A DNA stretch of 64,000 nt from Cyrtodaria siliqua (Eukaryota > Mollusca > Bivalvia > Adapedonta > Hiatellidae), in contig JAWPHD010010350.1 of the NCBI GenBank assembly GCA_037043455.1, positions 30,600 through 94,599 of the forward strand, in the 5' to 3' direction. How positions within the stretch are numbered: position 1 is the first letter of the stretch; the number at the start of each line of letters is the position of its first letter. Made by a program: the position numbers and the translations under genes. This document shows, piece by piece, positions 9,701 to 22,920 of this stretch. The notes below the pieces were generated by a model. That model searched no databases. It worked only from the letters and a program-made list of their open reading frames with translations, and was not told the origin of the DNA.

Positions 9701-11356
9701 ATCTACGAAAGAAAACTGAGCATGATGACTTATTAATTAAAAGAATGTGTAGCTTAAATTGAATCTTTCAATGTGAAGTATGTTGAAGCTAATAGTGTTA
9801 CAGAAACAGAGCTTAAAACACGTTAAAAAATTCAAAACATATCCAGTCAGGTCAATGTGTCTAGATTTTCACTAAAGCTGCTTGATGAAATGTTCTTTAA
9901 AAGCGCGAAAAAAGTTTTTGATGTGTATATAGATATAAGAATAATTTGTTTGTCAAATATGTTTTTAAAATCAATAACATCATACCATCTGCCTCCCCTA
10001 TACCACAGTTTACATTGATATAGTTTGTAAGAAAAGCTCCTAACCTCTGAGGTTCGGCATAAAATCCAGGAGGTATCTTTGCTATTCAAACCAGCTGGGT
10101 TCATTCGCCATCTAACGTCTGGTAGGAGAACCAATCGAGCACCATAAAAACATCTGTGGCTTCATCTAGGAGTCAATTATATACCTAAGTTACTTCTAGA
10201 AGGAATATGTAGTTTAGTTAATATGCATAAATAAAAAGTTTGAATAGTAAAAATATATCAAATGTCTTAAGAACTGAAACATTAAATGCATTCAGACGCA
10301 TGAACGCTATTGTGACCAAGGCCATTAATAATTTTATGATGAAGGTCATTGTCAAGATTTTCAATAAACTTGCTTGAAAAAAATCACGAAGTTGAGATGA
10401 CCACTATTTGGTGCATTATATATTAAAGAGTGTGTAAATGTTAATTTTAAAATTAAATTGAAGTTCACTCCATCTAATGTCTTCTGGCATGTGTTTGTTC
10501 TCCATCTCATTTCTGCAGATTCATCTACGAAAGAAAACTGAGCATGATGACTTATTAATTAAAAGAATGTGTAGCTTAAATTGAATCTTTCAATGTGAAG
10601 TATGTTGAAGCTAATAGTGTTACAGAAACAGAGCTTAAAACACGTTAAAAAATTCAAAACATATCCAGTCAGGTCAATTTGTCGAGATTTTCACTAAAGC
10701 TGCTTGATGAAATGTTCTTTAAAAGCGCGAAAAAAGTTTTTGATGTGTGTATAGATATAAGAATAATTTGTTTGTCATATATGTTTTTAAAATCAATAAC
10801 ATCATACCATCTGCCTCACCTATACCACAATTTACATTGATATAGTTTGTAAGAAAAGCTCCTAACCTCTGAGGTTCAGCATAAAATTCAGGAGGTATCT
10901 TTGCTATTCAAACCAGCTGGGTGCATTTGCCATCTAACGTCTGGTAGGAGAACCAATCAAGCACCATAACATCTGTGGCTTCATCTAGGAAAGTCAATTT
11001 ATAGACCTAAATTATATAATTACTTCTAGAAGGAATATGTAGTTTAGTTAATATGCATAAATAAAAAGTTTGAATAGTGAAAATATATGAAATGTCTTAA
11101 GAACTGAAACATTAAATGCATTCAGACGCATGAACGATATTGTGACCAAGGCCATTAATGATTTTATAATGAAGGTCATTGTCAAGATTTTCAATAAACT
11201 TGCTTGAACAAAATCCCGAAGTTGAGATGACCACTATTTGGTGCCTAATATATTAAAGAGTGTGTAAATGTTAATTTTAAAATTAAATTGAAGTTCACTC
11301 CATCTAATGTCTACTGGCAGAGGTGTTTGTTCTGTGGATTCATCTACAAAAGAAAA
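6741..11356. repeat. Tandem array of about 822-bp units with 222-bp deletion derivatives
   Basis: The marker gtagcttaaattgaatc recurs at 6775, 7427, 7649, about 8470, 8692, 8914, 9749 and 10571. The intervals are 652, 222, 821, 222, 222, 835 and 822, and the last copy ends near 11356. Long units contain a left half (gattttcactaaagctgctt ... catctaacgtctggtagg ... ctgtggcttcatctagg) and a right half (gattttcaataaacttgctt ... catctaatgtcttctgg ... ctgcagattcatctacg) that are recognisably homologous, so the unit is an old dimer. The 222-bp units join the left half directly to the right-half end at cactaaagc/gtctactggc. On the minus strand each half ends in a pyrimidine tract plus TAG, and part of the left half stays open in several copies (for example 9847-10134), hinting at a decayed exon. 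No protein is recognisable. Confidence 0.9.
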
Positions 11357-11625
11357 CATATCTTTTTTAAAATAAACAGCTAATATATTTTTACCATGTT
11401 TGAAGATCTGATAAAAAAATAATAATGTAGCATCATTTTATTAAAACAAGGGCTGTAGCTCTGCTGCTTAATAAACCTACTTCTGACCTTTTTTTCTCAG
11501 TCGAAGGCAATTATAACTCCTGCACACCTCTACATGCTGGTGATCAAATACATAAAGTTTGTAGAGACTAGTCTCTTTTTTTAAGATGTAAAAGAATAAG
11601 AGATGCAAGAAACATTAACAGACTT
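11357..11625. other. No gene; diverged repeat
   Basis: aaacaagggctgtagctctg resembles family D, followed by cctgcacacctctacatgctgg, which recurs in altered form near 11965-11985. Confidence 0.35.
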
Positions 11626-11880
11626 TGTCAGTTGTGCTGAACTATGATGTCCACAGTTGTGCTAGGTTATTATGTCCACAGTTGTGCTAGGCTATGATGT
11701 CCACAGTTGTGCTGGGCTATGATGTCCACAGTTGTGCTAGGCTATGATGTCCACAGTTGTGCTGGGCTATGATGTCCACAGTTGTGCTAGGCTATGATGT
11801 CCGCAGTTGTGCTGGGCTATGATGATGTCCACAGTTGTGCTAGGCTATGATGTCCACAGTTGTGCTAGGCTATGATGTCT
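11626..11880. repeat. 25-bp minisatellite, nine copies, alternating variants
   Basis: ccacagttgtgct starts at 11651, 11676, 11701, 11726, 11751, 11776, 11801 (as ccgcag), 11829 and 11854. The step is 25 bp except one of 28 caused by an extra gat. From the second copy, units alternate between ctaggcta and ctgggcta ends, giving a 50-bp higher-order period. A degenerate copy precedes the array near 11626. Confidence 0.95.
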
Positions 11881-12480
11881 TGTGAGAATAGGACATGCAT
11901 GTAAAACATTACAAGATGTCGCAATTAAAATACATAATTGTTGAATTCCAACGATGACAGTATACATGCACACCTCTTTTGCTGGTCATAATATCCACAT
12001 CGTTTTTCGAAGGTAGGTCTAACAGTTGAAGAAAACGAAGAGAAGCAAGAAAAACATTAACATTGTCATTTTAATTACTAACGGACAGACTGATGCACAG
12101 GCAAATCAGAGGTCTCTGAATTTATCTGAATCTATCTTCCCTGCAGAGGTATTTTAATTGTCTGGATAAAAGTATAAACAGAAAAGTAAAGACAGAACAA
12201 ACAAACATTATTTTTCTTGGGGGAGATGGTTTAAGATAAGCTCTTTATAAGAGTTGGTCTTTGATGAGATATGAGGAAAAGAAGAAAAAGAGTACAAAAA
12301 CAAGACTTTTTAAAAAATGCTGGGGGAGTGGAAACACTCTTGGAGCAGGCCGTCGGGCATGCATGTGTACGTGTGGGTTGGGGTGTGTGAAGAAGGGTGG
12401 GCTTTGCAGGTCGTCTAGATGAGATATGTATTTGTGCCATCACTCAAAGCATGTGACACAAAATTGGTCTTGTTGTATAA
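11881..12480. other. No gene; remnants of neighbouring repeats
   Basis: Holds a second diverged copy of the 11.5-kb repeat (11950-12080) and a short stretch resembling the downstream GACCTT array near 12410-12440. The minus-strand frame at 12231-12443 has no recognisable domain. Confidence 0.35.
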
Positions 12481-13321
12481 TAAGAATAATATGACATTGA
12501 TGACCTTGAAGATACAGACCCGTGTTGGGGTCTGCAGGTCATGCTTATAAGATGAGTAAGTTATTTGAATAAGTTACTTTGAACTCCTTCCATGGATGCA
12601 TGCGTTCTGGTGCAGGCACAACATGTATACTAGAGACATTTAAAAAGTGAATGGCCTTCAGAGAACTTACAATAATGTCTCAAGACTAGGACTTGCGTCC
12701 CATGTTCATGGAATTCTGCAGTGTCTGACATCGCGTGAATTATTACCATATAATTAGAGCCATTCTTTAATAGTTTAGAAGAGGGTATGCTGTTATTGAA
12801 ATCATTTTAACATTGTCAATTGGAGCAATATTAATGTTATTCAAAATCTTTATTAAAGTATAGCAACAACAACAAAAATATTGACATGGGGGCTAGGTTC
12901 TGCATGTCATCCTGATGAGATGAGTACATGTGCCAAGTTATTTTGAAATCCTTCTATGGATACAAGAGTTCTGGAGTGTTAACAAAATGGACCTAAATAT
13001 AGACTTACAGGAAGTGAACGTCCTTCAGTGGCCTTAACCTTAAAGATATTGACATGAGTGTTGGGTTCTGCACATTGTCTTGATCGGATCAGTAAATATG
13101 GCAACATATTTTGTCAAATCTCTCCATGCATGCAAGAGTTATTAAGTGGTCATGAAAAGGACCTTAATATAGGAATAAAATAAGTGAATGACCTTCAGAG
13201 TGACCTTGACCTTGAAGATACTGACATGTGGTTGGATTTGGCACATTGTCTTGATGAGATGAGTAAATGTGCTACCTTATTCTGACATCATTCCATGGAT
13301 GCAAAAGTTCCGGAGTGGGCA

Positions 13322-13323
13322 CA

Positions 13324-13359
<36 letters not shown>

Positions 13360-13470
13360 CGTTCAAAGGTTTAACGTCCCTCCACCCTCGATAAGCCATT
13401 AGGTATCTCAAAGAGATGGGTACAATAGAGTCTGGACAGTGCTTCTTGTAATGTCTGCGTTGTATCTGTA
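13322..13470 (+). mobile_element. SINE-like element ending in a (GT)n microsatellite
   Basis: (GT)n at about 13326-13358 is followed by tcgttcaaaggtttaacgtc, cctccaccctcgataagcc and atctcaaagagatgggtaca. The same body occurs inverted at 50755-50865, ending there in a CA run, and its microsatellite end recurs at 61990-62035. The tttaacgtccc block resembles the conserved domain of the other SINEs here. Confidence 0.6.
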
Positions 13471-13690
13471 GTACTGGCTGTTGTATCTGTGTTGAGTGCA
13501 TTGTGTCGCTGCTACTCTATGTAGTTGTCGCTGCTGCGGTGTGGTGGGGTGTCTGGACAACATCCGCTACGGTGGTTGCTTCAACGAACTACTGGGATGG
13601 TGTAGTTTTGGTAGCCCAGTTTGGGTCCACACCCATCAAAGTATGACCCCTGCGCCGCACACACCACCCGATGGCCAGTATACATCTTCT
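13471..13690. other. GC-richer insert of unknown nature
   Basis: Between the microsatellite element and the resumed array is a locally GC-rich 200 bp with ttgtcgctgctgcggtg and ccgcacacaccacccgatgg. It may belong to the same insertion. The plus-strand frame at 13496-13693 is open but not recognisable. Confidence 0.35.
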
Positions 13691-15802
13691 TGACATTGAA
13701 GTTTAAGATACGGACATGATTGTTGGGTTCTGCACATTGTCTGGATGAGATGAGTAAATGTGCACAATTATTTCAAAACCTCAATACATGCGAGTTATTA
13801 AGTAAACCTGATATGCACCTTACTATAGACATATAAGAAGGGAATACCTTCAGGGTGATTTTGTCTTTGAAGATAACATGGGGTTGTCTTGATGAGATAA
13901 GAAAATATGCCATGTTATTTTGAAATCCCTCAATATATGCAACAATTATGAAGAGGAGACAAAATCAAAAGTGAATGGCCTGCAGAGTGACCGTGACCTT
14001 GAAGATACTGATATGAGATGAATAAATGTGCATAGTTATTTTGCAATCCCTTCATGCATGCACGAGTTGTGAAGAGTGAAAAGAAATGGGCCTGCAGAGT
14101 GACCTCCACCTTGAAGATACTGACAATGGTGTTCAGTTAGGCACATAATGTCTTGATTGGATGAGTAAATGTGCCTAGTTGTTTTGAAATCTATTCATGC
14201 ATGCAAGAGTTATGAAGTGGACACACAATTGACCTTAATATACACATATAAGAAGTAAATGACCTTCAGAGTGACCTTGAAGATACTGACATGGGTATTG
14301 GGCTCTGCAGTCTTGATGATATGATCAATCCCTCCAGGCATGAAGTACTATTAGAGCAGAAGAGAAATAGGCCTTACTATTCACATATAAGAAGTGAATG
14401 ACCTTCAGAGTGACCTTGACCTTGAAGATACTGACATGGGTGTTGGGCTCTGCAGTCTTGATGATATGATCAATCCCTCCAGGCATGAAGTACTATTAGA
14501 GCGGAGGATAAATAGGCCTTACTATAGACATATAAGAAGTGAATGACATTCAGAGTGACCTTGACCTTGAAGATACTGATATGGGTGTTGGACTCTGCAC
14601 AGTCTTGATGAGATGAGCAATCTCTCCAGGTATGAAGTACTATTAGAGCAGATGAGAAATGGGCTTTACTATAGACATATAGGAACTGAATGCCCTTCAG
14701 GGTGACCTTAACATTGAAGATACCAACATGGGTGTAGAGTTCTGCACATTGTCTTGATGAGATTAGTAATACCTCAATGCATGCAGTACAAGACGAGAAA
14801 TAGGCCTTATATAGACATATAAGAAGTGAACGGCCTTCAGAGAACTTAAATAATGTCTCGATAGTAAAACAGCAATTTGTGTCGAGTGTGTGGTACTTAT
14901 TCACTAGATCTGTAGGACATGGGTATTGGGCTCTGCAGTCATCATGATATGATCAATCCCTCCAGGCATGAAGTACTATTAGAGCGGAGGAGAAATAGGC
15001 CTTACTATACACATATAAGAAGTGAATGACCTTCAGAGTGACCTTGACCTTGAAGATACTGACATGGGTGTTGGGCTCTGCAGTCTTGATATGATCAATC
15101 CCTCCAGGCATGAAGTACTATTAGAGTGAAGGAGAAATAGGCCTTACTATACACATATAAGAAGTGAATGACCTTCAGAGTGACCTTTACTTTGAAGATA
15201 CTGACATGGGTGTTGGGCTCTGCAGTCTTGATATGATCAATCCCTCCAGGCATGAAGTACTATTAGAGTGGAGGAGAAATAGGCCTTACTATAGACATAT
15301 AAGAAGTGAATGACCTTCAGAGTGACCTTGACCTTGAAGATATTGACATGGGTATTGGACTCTGCACAGTCTTGATGAGATGAGCAATCTCTCCAGGTAT
15401 ATAGTACTATTAGAGCAGATGAGAAATGGGCTTTACTATAGACATATAGAAACTGAATGCCCTTCAGGGTTACCTTAACATTGAAGATACTGACATGGGT
15501 GTAGAGTTCTGCACATTGTCTTGATCAGTTTAGTAATACCTCAATGCATGCAGTACAAGACGAGAAATAGGCCTTATATAGACATATAAGAAGTGAACGA
15601 CCTTCAGAGAACTTACAATAATGTCTCGATAGTAAAACATCAATTTGTGTCGAGTGTGTGGTAATAATTCACTAGATCTGTAGGACATGGGTATTGGGCT
15701 CTGCAGTCTTGATGATATGATCAATCCCTCCAGGCATGAAGTACTATTAGAGCGGACACGAAATGGGCCTTACTATAGACATATCAGAAGTGAATGGCTT
15801 CA

Positions 15803-15945
15803 GAACTAAACTGAGCTGAACTGGGTTTTAAGGCGCACCAACACATGAAAGGTTATATGGTGCCTAACAGGCATGAACATGCCAGGCTCATCCTCCATGT
15901 ACATCGAGATAAATTATGGAGAATGGGCCTAGGACCTTCTCACCC
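15803..15945 (-). mobile_element. SINE-like repeat, family S3, inside the GACCTT array
   Basis: gagctgaactgggttttaag, gcgcaccaacacatgaaagg, ttatatggtgcctaacagg and catcctccatgtacatcgag. A TTGAA-like tail lies at the left, so the element reads on the minus strand. It interrupts an array unit at cttcagaact / gaactgcagagtg. Confidence 0.65.
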
Positions 15946-16390
15946 TGAACTGCAGAGTGACCTTGACCTTGAAGATACTGACATGGGTGTTGGGATCTGC
16001 AGTCTTGATGAGATGAGCAATCCTTCCATGCATGAAGTACTATTAGAGCACATGAGAAATGGGCCTTACTATAGACATATCAGAAGTCAATGACCTTCAG
16101 AGTGACCTTGGCCTTGAAGATACTGACATGGGTGTTTGGTTCTGCACAGTCATTATGAGATGAGCAATCATTCCATGCATGAAGTACTATTAGAGCAGAC
16201 GAGAAATGGACTTTACTATAGACATATAAGAAGTGAATGACCTTCAGACAATAATATCTCGATAGAAAAGAGCAATTTGTGTAGATTGTGTGGTAATTAT
16301 TCACTAGATCTGTAGGACCTGAGTCACATTTGCAGAATACTGCAGCGTCTGACAACACGTGAATTATTACTACAGGCATTTAAGAAGTGA

Positions 16391-17320
16391 ATGACCTTCA
16401 CAATGAAGCAAAGATTTTACACATAAAAAGTCACAGAAGGATACGTCATCGAGAACACGGATGGAGTTCATTACTCTATCCAAGAGCTGCTGGGAGCACA
16501 ATGTAATTAAAAAGTTTGTCAATCTAAAGCAAAATGTAACTAGAATCACTGGTGTAAAAGAAGGTCAAGGTCAATTATGTTATCATGTAGAAGTTGCATA
16601 GATGTATCTGTGGAGCGTAGGAATGATTTAAAACAGACCTAAAGAGAAACCTTAACAGAGGTGTGAGGTATACGAACTGTTTGTTGGTTGTTTAAATGGT
16701 GTTCGGAGTCATTTTCAGCATTTTCGGGCAGTGCTTGCTCTTTTAAAACAGATTCCACCCCAACCACTACCCCAATATTTTACATGTTAATGATGTACAT
16801 AAAATCTTATCTAATGCTACCATATCAAGGACCCTTTAAATCTTATTAAACGTTAAACTATTTTTAAATCATGTAATCTTAAAAAGAAAACAATCAATTT
16901 AGTTGAATTGAATTGGTTTTTAAGGTGCACCAACACATGAAAGGTTATATGACGCCTAACAGGAAAGAACATGTCGGGTTCATCATCCATTTACATTGAG
17001 ATAAAATATGGATTTTATTGTTTATTGTTTTTCCTGCCACTGCTCTAGTGAACAAAAAATTATAAAATGACCCCTCTGCCTACCCCTCTAAAGGGATCTG
17101 CAGTGGCCCTATTCTTTGTCCGGGTACCATGAGCGGTCAATAAATTGAAGGTTAATTTTATATATGTCATAATAATTTACATTTTGAACACCATTTTTAC
17201 CTTTTTTATCTACACGTGTAGTTTCCACGCTTAGTAAAAAAAATATATATAATCTAGTTTATAATCTACCCATAATTTCCTAACCAGTCTATATACCCAT
17301 AATTTCATAACCATAATTTC
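16391..17320. other. Transition zone with an S3 SINE copy at about 16900-17012
   Basis: No gene. gttgaattgaattgg followed by gtgcaccaacacatgaaagg marks another minus-strand S3 fragment. The remainder (17020-17300) is AT-rich with no structure I can name. Confidence 0.5.
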
Positions 17321-18105
17321 ATCATGTATAAAATAGTCTTGTTTATAGAAAAACAGCATTTTTTGTATTGATACATTTAACAAACACTAAATATTGCTAA
17401 ATTTAAATTACAATTTTACTTCTAAGAAAACAAGAGGCACTGCCTGTCAGTACAGACGCTCGACTTTCAAGGCCTTGTCTATTACAACAAAATGGAAGAA
17501 AACTCAGCATTTTGTTTCAATTTATCATAAGATATGCTGACATTAGAATCATTTTAACATTGTCAGTTGATGCAATAAGAATGCAATTTAACATATTTAA
17601 GTCTAGCAACACTAATATATATTACTAGACATACCTTTTACTAGACATAAAACAGCATTTGTCTGTATTTATAAGAAGTTACGCTATTATTAGAATCAAT
17701 TTAACATTGTCCATTGTTGCAATAAAAATGCAATTCAACATCTTTTTTTCAAGTCTAGCAACAACACAAATAAATATTACTTGACAGAATTTACAATATT
17801 GACTGAAGAAAACTGCATTTTGTTTTCTTTCCATATACATATTAATGCCATTATTGGAATCTCTTTAACATGTGTCAATAAATATTATATAAGTGTAGGC
17901 AGCATTGTTTCTTCTAGCCTTGCAACAATTGAAATACATATTACCTAGAATGAATTTACAATATGTCTTTATAGCAAAACAGCAATTTGTGTAGATTGTT
18001 TGGTAAATAATTCACTAGATCTGTTAGACCTGAGTCACAGGTACGTGGAATACTGCAGTGTCTGACATCGCATGCATTATTACCTATAATTTGAGCCAAG
18101 GACAT

Positions 18106-18350
18106 GATGCCCCCGATATTGGTTCACATTTTAATAAGGCTATTACCTTTCTGACATTAATTGGATACCTGGCCAAGAAATTGTGCCCATATACAATTTG
18201 ACCAAGTTTAGAGAAGATTGGATAACAATTATCAAAGATAAGTCCTCACAACATTTACGATACGGACACACTGACCGACGCAAGAAAAGATGGATGGACA
18301 GGGGTAATACTATATGCCCTTAAACAATTTTTCGAATAGCAGGGGCGTAA
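18106..18350. repeat. Repeat family C, copy 1
   Basis: Order: ggacatgatgcccccg, ttcacattttaataaggcta, ttgacat-like step, acctggccaagaaattgtgc, ccatatacaatttgaccaag, tttagagaagattgg, cggacaggggtaatactata, aatagcaggggcg. The most complete copy, with two internal halves, is at 35698-36770. Confidence 0.75.
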
Positions 18351-18484
18351 AAAGTTATGCTATTATTAGAATAATTTTAACATTTTAAATTGATGCAATA
18401 ACTATGTTATTCAAAACCTTTATTCTAGTCCAGCAATAACACAAATATTGCAAGACAGAATTTACAACATATGAAAACAATTTG

Positions 18485-18612
18485 CTGATTGAACTGAATC
18501 AGGTTTGAAGGAGCACCAACACATGAAAGGTTATATGGCGCTAGGCTCTTCCTCCATTTACATCAAGATAAAACATGGAGAATGGACCTAGAACTTTTTT
18601 ATCTGCAGAATT
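18485..18612 (-). mobile_element. SINE-like repeat, family S3, truncated
   Basis: gattgaactgaatcagg, gagcaccaacacatgaaagg, ttatatggcgctaggctctt. It lacks the catgaaca block of the 15.8-kb copy. The same internal deletion is present at 23318-23460. Confidence 0.65.
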
Positions 18613-19121
18613 GCTGCAAATTCTATAGTAGAATGGAAGATATGCTGGTATTTTAGAATCATTTTAACATTCTCAATTGATGTAGTAAGAATCCATTCAA
18701 CATATTTAAGTCTAGCAACTACACAAAAATTACTACACATAAAACAGCATTTGCCTGTATTTATAAGAAGTTATGCTACTATTAGAATTATTTTAACATT
18801 GTCAATTGTTGCAATAAGAATGCAATTCAACATCTTTATTCAAGTCTAGCAACAACATAAATAAATGTTACTTGACAGAATTTACAATACTGACTGAAGA
18901 AAACTGCATTTTGTTTTCTTTCCATATATATATTAATGCCATTATTGGATACAAATCATATTTCCTAGACTGAACTTACAATATGTCTTTATAGCAAAAC
19001 AGCAATTTGTGTAGATTGTTTGGTAAATAATTTACTAGATCTGTAAGACGAGAGTCACAGGATTGTGAATACTGCAGTGTCTGGATTCGAATGAATTATT
19101 AACTATAATTTGAGCCATAGG

Positions 19122-19376
19122 ACATGGATGCCCCCGCTATTGCTTCACATTTTAATAAGGCTATTGCTTTTCTGACATTAATTGGATACCTGGCCAAGAC
19201 ATTGTGTCCATATACAATTTGACCAAGTTTAGAGAAGATTGGGTAACAATTATCAAAGTTAAGTCTGAACAACATTTACGATACAGACACACTGACTGAC
19301 GCAAGAATAGATGGACGGACAGGCGTAATACTATATGCCCTCACACAATTCTTTGAATAGCAGGGCGTAAAAGTTA
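19122..19376. repeat. Repeat family C, copy 2
   Basis: Same order as copy 1, with atggatgcccccgctattgc and ggcgtaatactatatgccct. It is duplicated as part of the higher-order block. Confidence 0.75.
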
Positions 19377-20995
19377 TGCTATTGTTAGAATAATTTTAAC
19401 ATTTGAAATTGAAGCAATATCTATGTTATTCAAAACCTTTATTCTAGTCCAGCAATAACACAAATAAATATTGAGATACAGAATTTTCAATACCGACTTC
19501 TTAAAAAATGCAATTCAACATCTTATTCAACTCTAGCAACAATATACTACTCAACAGAATTGACAATATTGACTTAAGAAAATTGCATTTTTTTCCATTA
19601 ATATGTATAAAATATAAATGCATTTAAATCATTTTAACATGTGTCAATAGGGATAAATCTGGGCTAAATCTCAGTGATGTCTTATATTGTGTAAACCAAT
19701 CAAGACGATGTCCAACATTTTATACCTATACTTTTGTATAGGTACAGTGTAAGTAACTGTTTGTCCGAAATCATAATGACCGTTTCAAATTAAGTAGAAC
19801 ATACTATCATCGAGACTGAGCCCAATAAATGTTATATGAATGTAGTCCACATTGTTCTAGTGTTGCAACAATGGAAATACATATTTCTTAGATTTACAGT
19901 ATGTCTTTATGAAACAAAGGCAACTTGTGTAGTGTTTGGTAAATAATTCACTAGATCTGTAAGACCTGAGTCACAGGTATGCGGAACACTGCAGCGTCTG
20001 ACATCACATGAATTATTACCTATAATTTGAGCCATTGTTTTTATTTATAAAAAGTCCAGCTGTTATTAAAATCATTTTTACAGTTTCAATTCATGCAATA
20101 AGAATGTAATTCAAAATGTTTATTCAAGTCTAGCAACAATACAAATAAATACTGCTAGACAGAAATTACAACATAACTGAAGAAAACAGCATTTTTTTGT
20201 TGCAATTTACATGAGATATATTTATATTAGAATCATTTTAACATTGTCAATTGATGCAATATGAATGCAATTCAACATATTTAAGTCTATCAACAACAAA
20301 AATAAATATTACTAAACATAATCGGCAAAGTTGATCAAAGATTGGTTAGCTTAATCCTTGGTTAGTGTAAACTTTCAAAATACAGTTTTTCATAAAAAAT
20401 ATGTTTTGTACTATTAGACATTTTTAATTTGCATTTCATCTTTAATAACATAATGCTCTCAGAAATATTTGTTAATCAGAAATTCAGAAATTCAGAGAGA
20501 TTTGAAATTTAGACTAAACGCTCAGTTAATTTAACCTTTCTTTGAACAACTGGGCCAATATAGCATTTGATTACATTTAAAAGAAGTTATGCTATTATTA
20601 GAATTATTTTAACATTGTCAATTGTTGCAATAAGAATCCAATTCAACATCTTTATTCAAGTCTAGCAACAACACAAACAAATATTACTTGACAGAATTTA
20701 CAATATTGACTAAAGAAAACTGCATTTTGTTTTCTTTCCATATAAAAATTAATGTCAATATTGGAATCATTTTAACATGTGTCAATAAATGTTATATAAG
20801 TGTAGTCCACATTCTTTGTTCTAGTCTTGCAACAATGGAAATACATATTTCCTAGACTGAACTTACAATATGTCTTTATAGCAAAATGTGTGTAGATTGT
20901 TTGGTAAATAATTCATTAGATCTGTAAGACCTGAGTGACAAGTTCGTGAATACTGCAGTGTCTGACATCGCATGAATTATTACTTATAATTTTAG

Positions 20996-21258
20996 CCATA
21001 GGACATGGATGCTCCCCCACTATTGCTTTACATTTTAATAAGGCTATTACCTTTTTGACATTAACTGGATACCTGGCCAAGACACTGTGCCCATATACAA
21101 TTTGACCAAGTTTAGAGAAGACTGGATAACCATTTTCAAAGTTAAGTCCAGACAACATTTACAAATACGGACACATGAATGGACACAAGAATAGATGGAC
21201 GGACAGGGGTAATACTATATGCCCTCACACAATTCTTCGAATAGCAGGGGCGTAAAAA
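20996..21258. repeat. Repeat family C, copy 3
   Basis: Minus-strand frame 20916-21158 lies here. It matches 22843-23085 with a 1927-bp shift and few changes, which fixes the higher-order period. The frame is not a gene. Confidence 0.75.
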
Positions 21259-22920
21259 GTTATGCTATTAATTATTAGAATAATTTTAACATTTTAAATT
21301 GAAGCAATATCTATGTTATTCAAAACCTTTATTCTAGTCCAGCAATAACACAAATAAATATAGAGACAGAATTTTCAATACCGACTTCTTAAAAAGAGCA
21401 TTCTGTTGAAATATGAATGCAATTCAACATCTTATTCAAGTCTAGCAACTATATACTACTCAACAGAATTGACAATATTAACTTAAGAAAACTGCATTTT
21501 TTTCATTTTATATATATATATAAAATCTAAATGCATTTATTGGAATCATTTTAACATGTGTCGATAGGGATAAATCTGGGCTAAATCTCAGTGATGTCTT
21601 ATATTGTGTAAACCACTCAAGACAATGTCCGACATTATATACCTGTACTTTTGTATAGGTACCGTGTAAGTAACTGTTTGTTCGAAATCATAATGACCGT
21701 TTCAATTTAAGTAAACATACTATCAAGACTGAGCCCTATAAATGTTATATGAATGTAGTCCACATTGTTCTAGTGTTGCAACAATGGAAATACATATTTC
21801 TTAGATTTACAGTATGTCTTTATGAAACAAAGGCAACTTGTGTAGTGTTTGGTAAATAATTCACTAGATCTGTAAGACCTGAGTCACAGGTATGCGAAAC
21901 ACTGCAGCGTCCGACATCACATGAATTATCACCTATAACTTGAGCCATTGTTTTTATTTATAAAAAGTCAAGCTGTTATTAAAATCATTTTTACAATTTC
22001 AATTCATGCAATATGAATGTTATTCAAAATCTTTATTCCAGTCTAGCAACAATACAAATAAATACTGCTCGACAGAAATTACAACATAACTGAAGAAAAC
22101 AGCATTTGTTTGTTGCAAAATACATGAGATATACTGATATTAGAATCATTTTAACATTGTCAATTGATGCAATATGAATGCAATTCAACATATTTAAGTC
22201 TATCAACAACAAAAATAAATATTACTAAACATAATCGGCACAGTTGTTCAAAGATTGGTTAGCTTAATCCTTGGTTAGTGTAAACTTTCAAAATACAGTT
22301 TTTCATAAAAATATGTTTTGTACTATTAAACATTTTTAATTTGCATTTCTTCTTTAATAACATAATGCTTTCAAATGCTCAATTTCTGGTAGAAATATTC
22401 GTTAATCAGAAATTCAGAGAAATTTGAAATTTTGACTAAACGCTCAGTTAATTTAACCTTTCTTTAAACAACTGGGCCAATATAGCATTTGATTGTATTT
22501 AAAAGAAGTTATGCTATTATTAGAATTATTTTAACATTGTCAATTGTTGCAATAAGAATCCAATTCAACATCTTTATTCAAGTCTAGCAACAACACAAAA
22601 TAAATATTACTTGACAGAATTTACAATATTGACTGAAGATAACTGCATTTTGTTTTCTTTCCATATACATATTAATGCCATTATTGGAATCATTTTAACA
22701 TGTGTCAGTAAATGTTATATAAGTGTAGTCCACATTCTTTGTTCTAGTCTTGCAACAACGGAAATACATTTCCTAGACTGAACTTACAACATGTCTTTAT
22801 AGCAAAACAGCAATTTGTGTAGATTGTTTGGTAAATAATTCATTAGATCTGTAAGACCTGAGTGACAATTTCGCGAATACTGCAGTGTCTGACATCGCAT
22901 GAATTATTACCTATAATTTG

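Larger units (their letters stand above)
12481..16390. repeat. GACCTTGACCTTGAAGATACTGACATG tandem array, about 19 irregular units
   Basis: Units of about 120-180 bp run from 12490 to 16390. The order is: a gaccttgaccttgaag block; actgacatgggtgttggg(c/t)tctgca; cttgatgagatgag; a ccatgcatg(c/a)a block; an actata(g/c)acatataagaagtgaatg block. Between 14.3 and 15.8 kb the copies are close to identical. The motif tgaccttgaccttga gives TCAAGGTCA on the minus strand in most units. The array is broken by a GT microsatellite element (13322-13470) and an S3 SINE fragment (15803-15945). The minus-strand frame at 14470-14904 is a repeat by-product. Confidence 0.9.

Noticed and set aside
14470..14904. 144-codon minus-strand frame
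   Set aside because: It lies wholly in the GACCTT tandem array, and its peptide repeats FLYVYSKAHFSSALIVLHAW with each unit.
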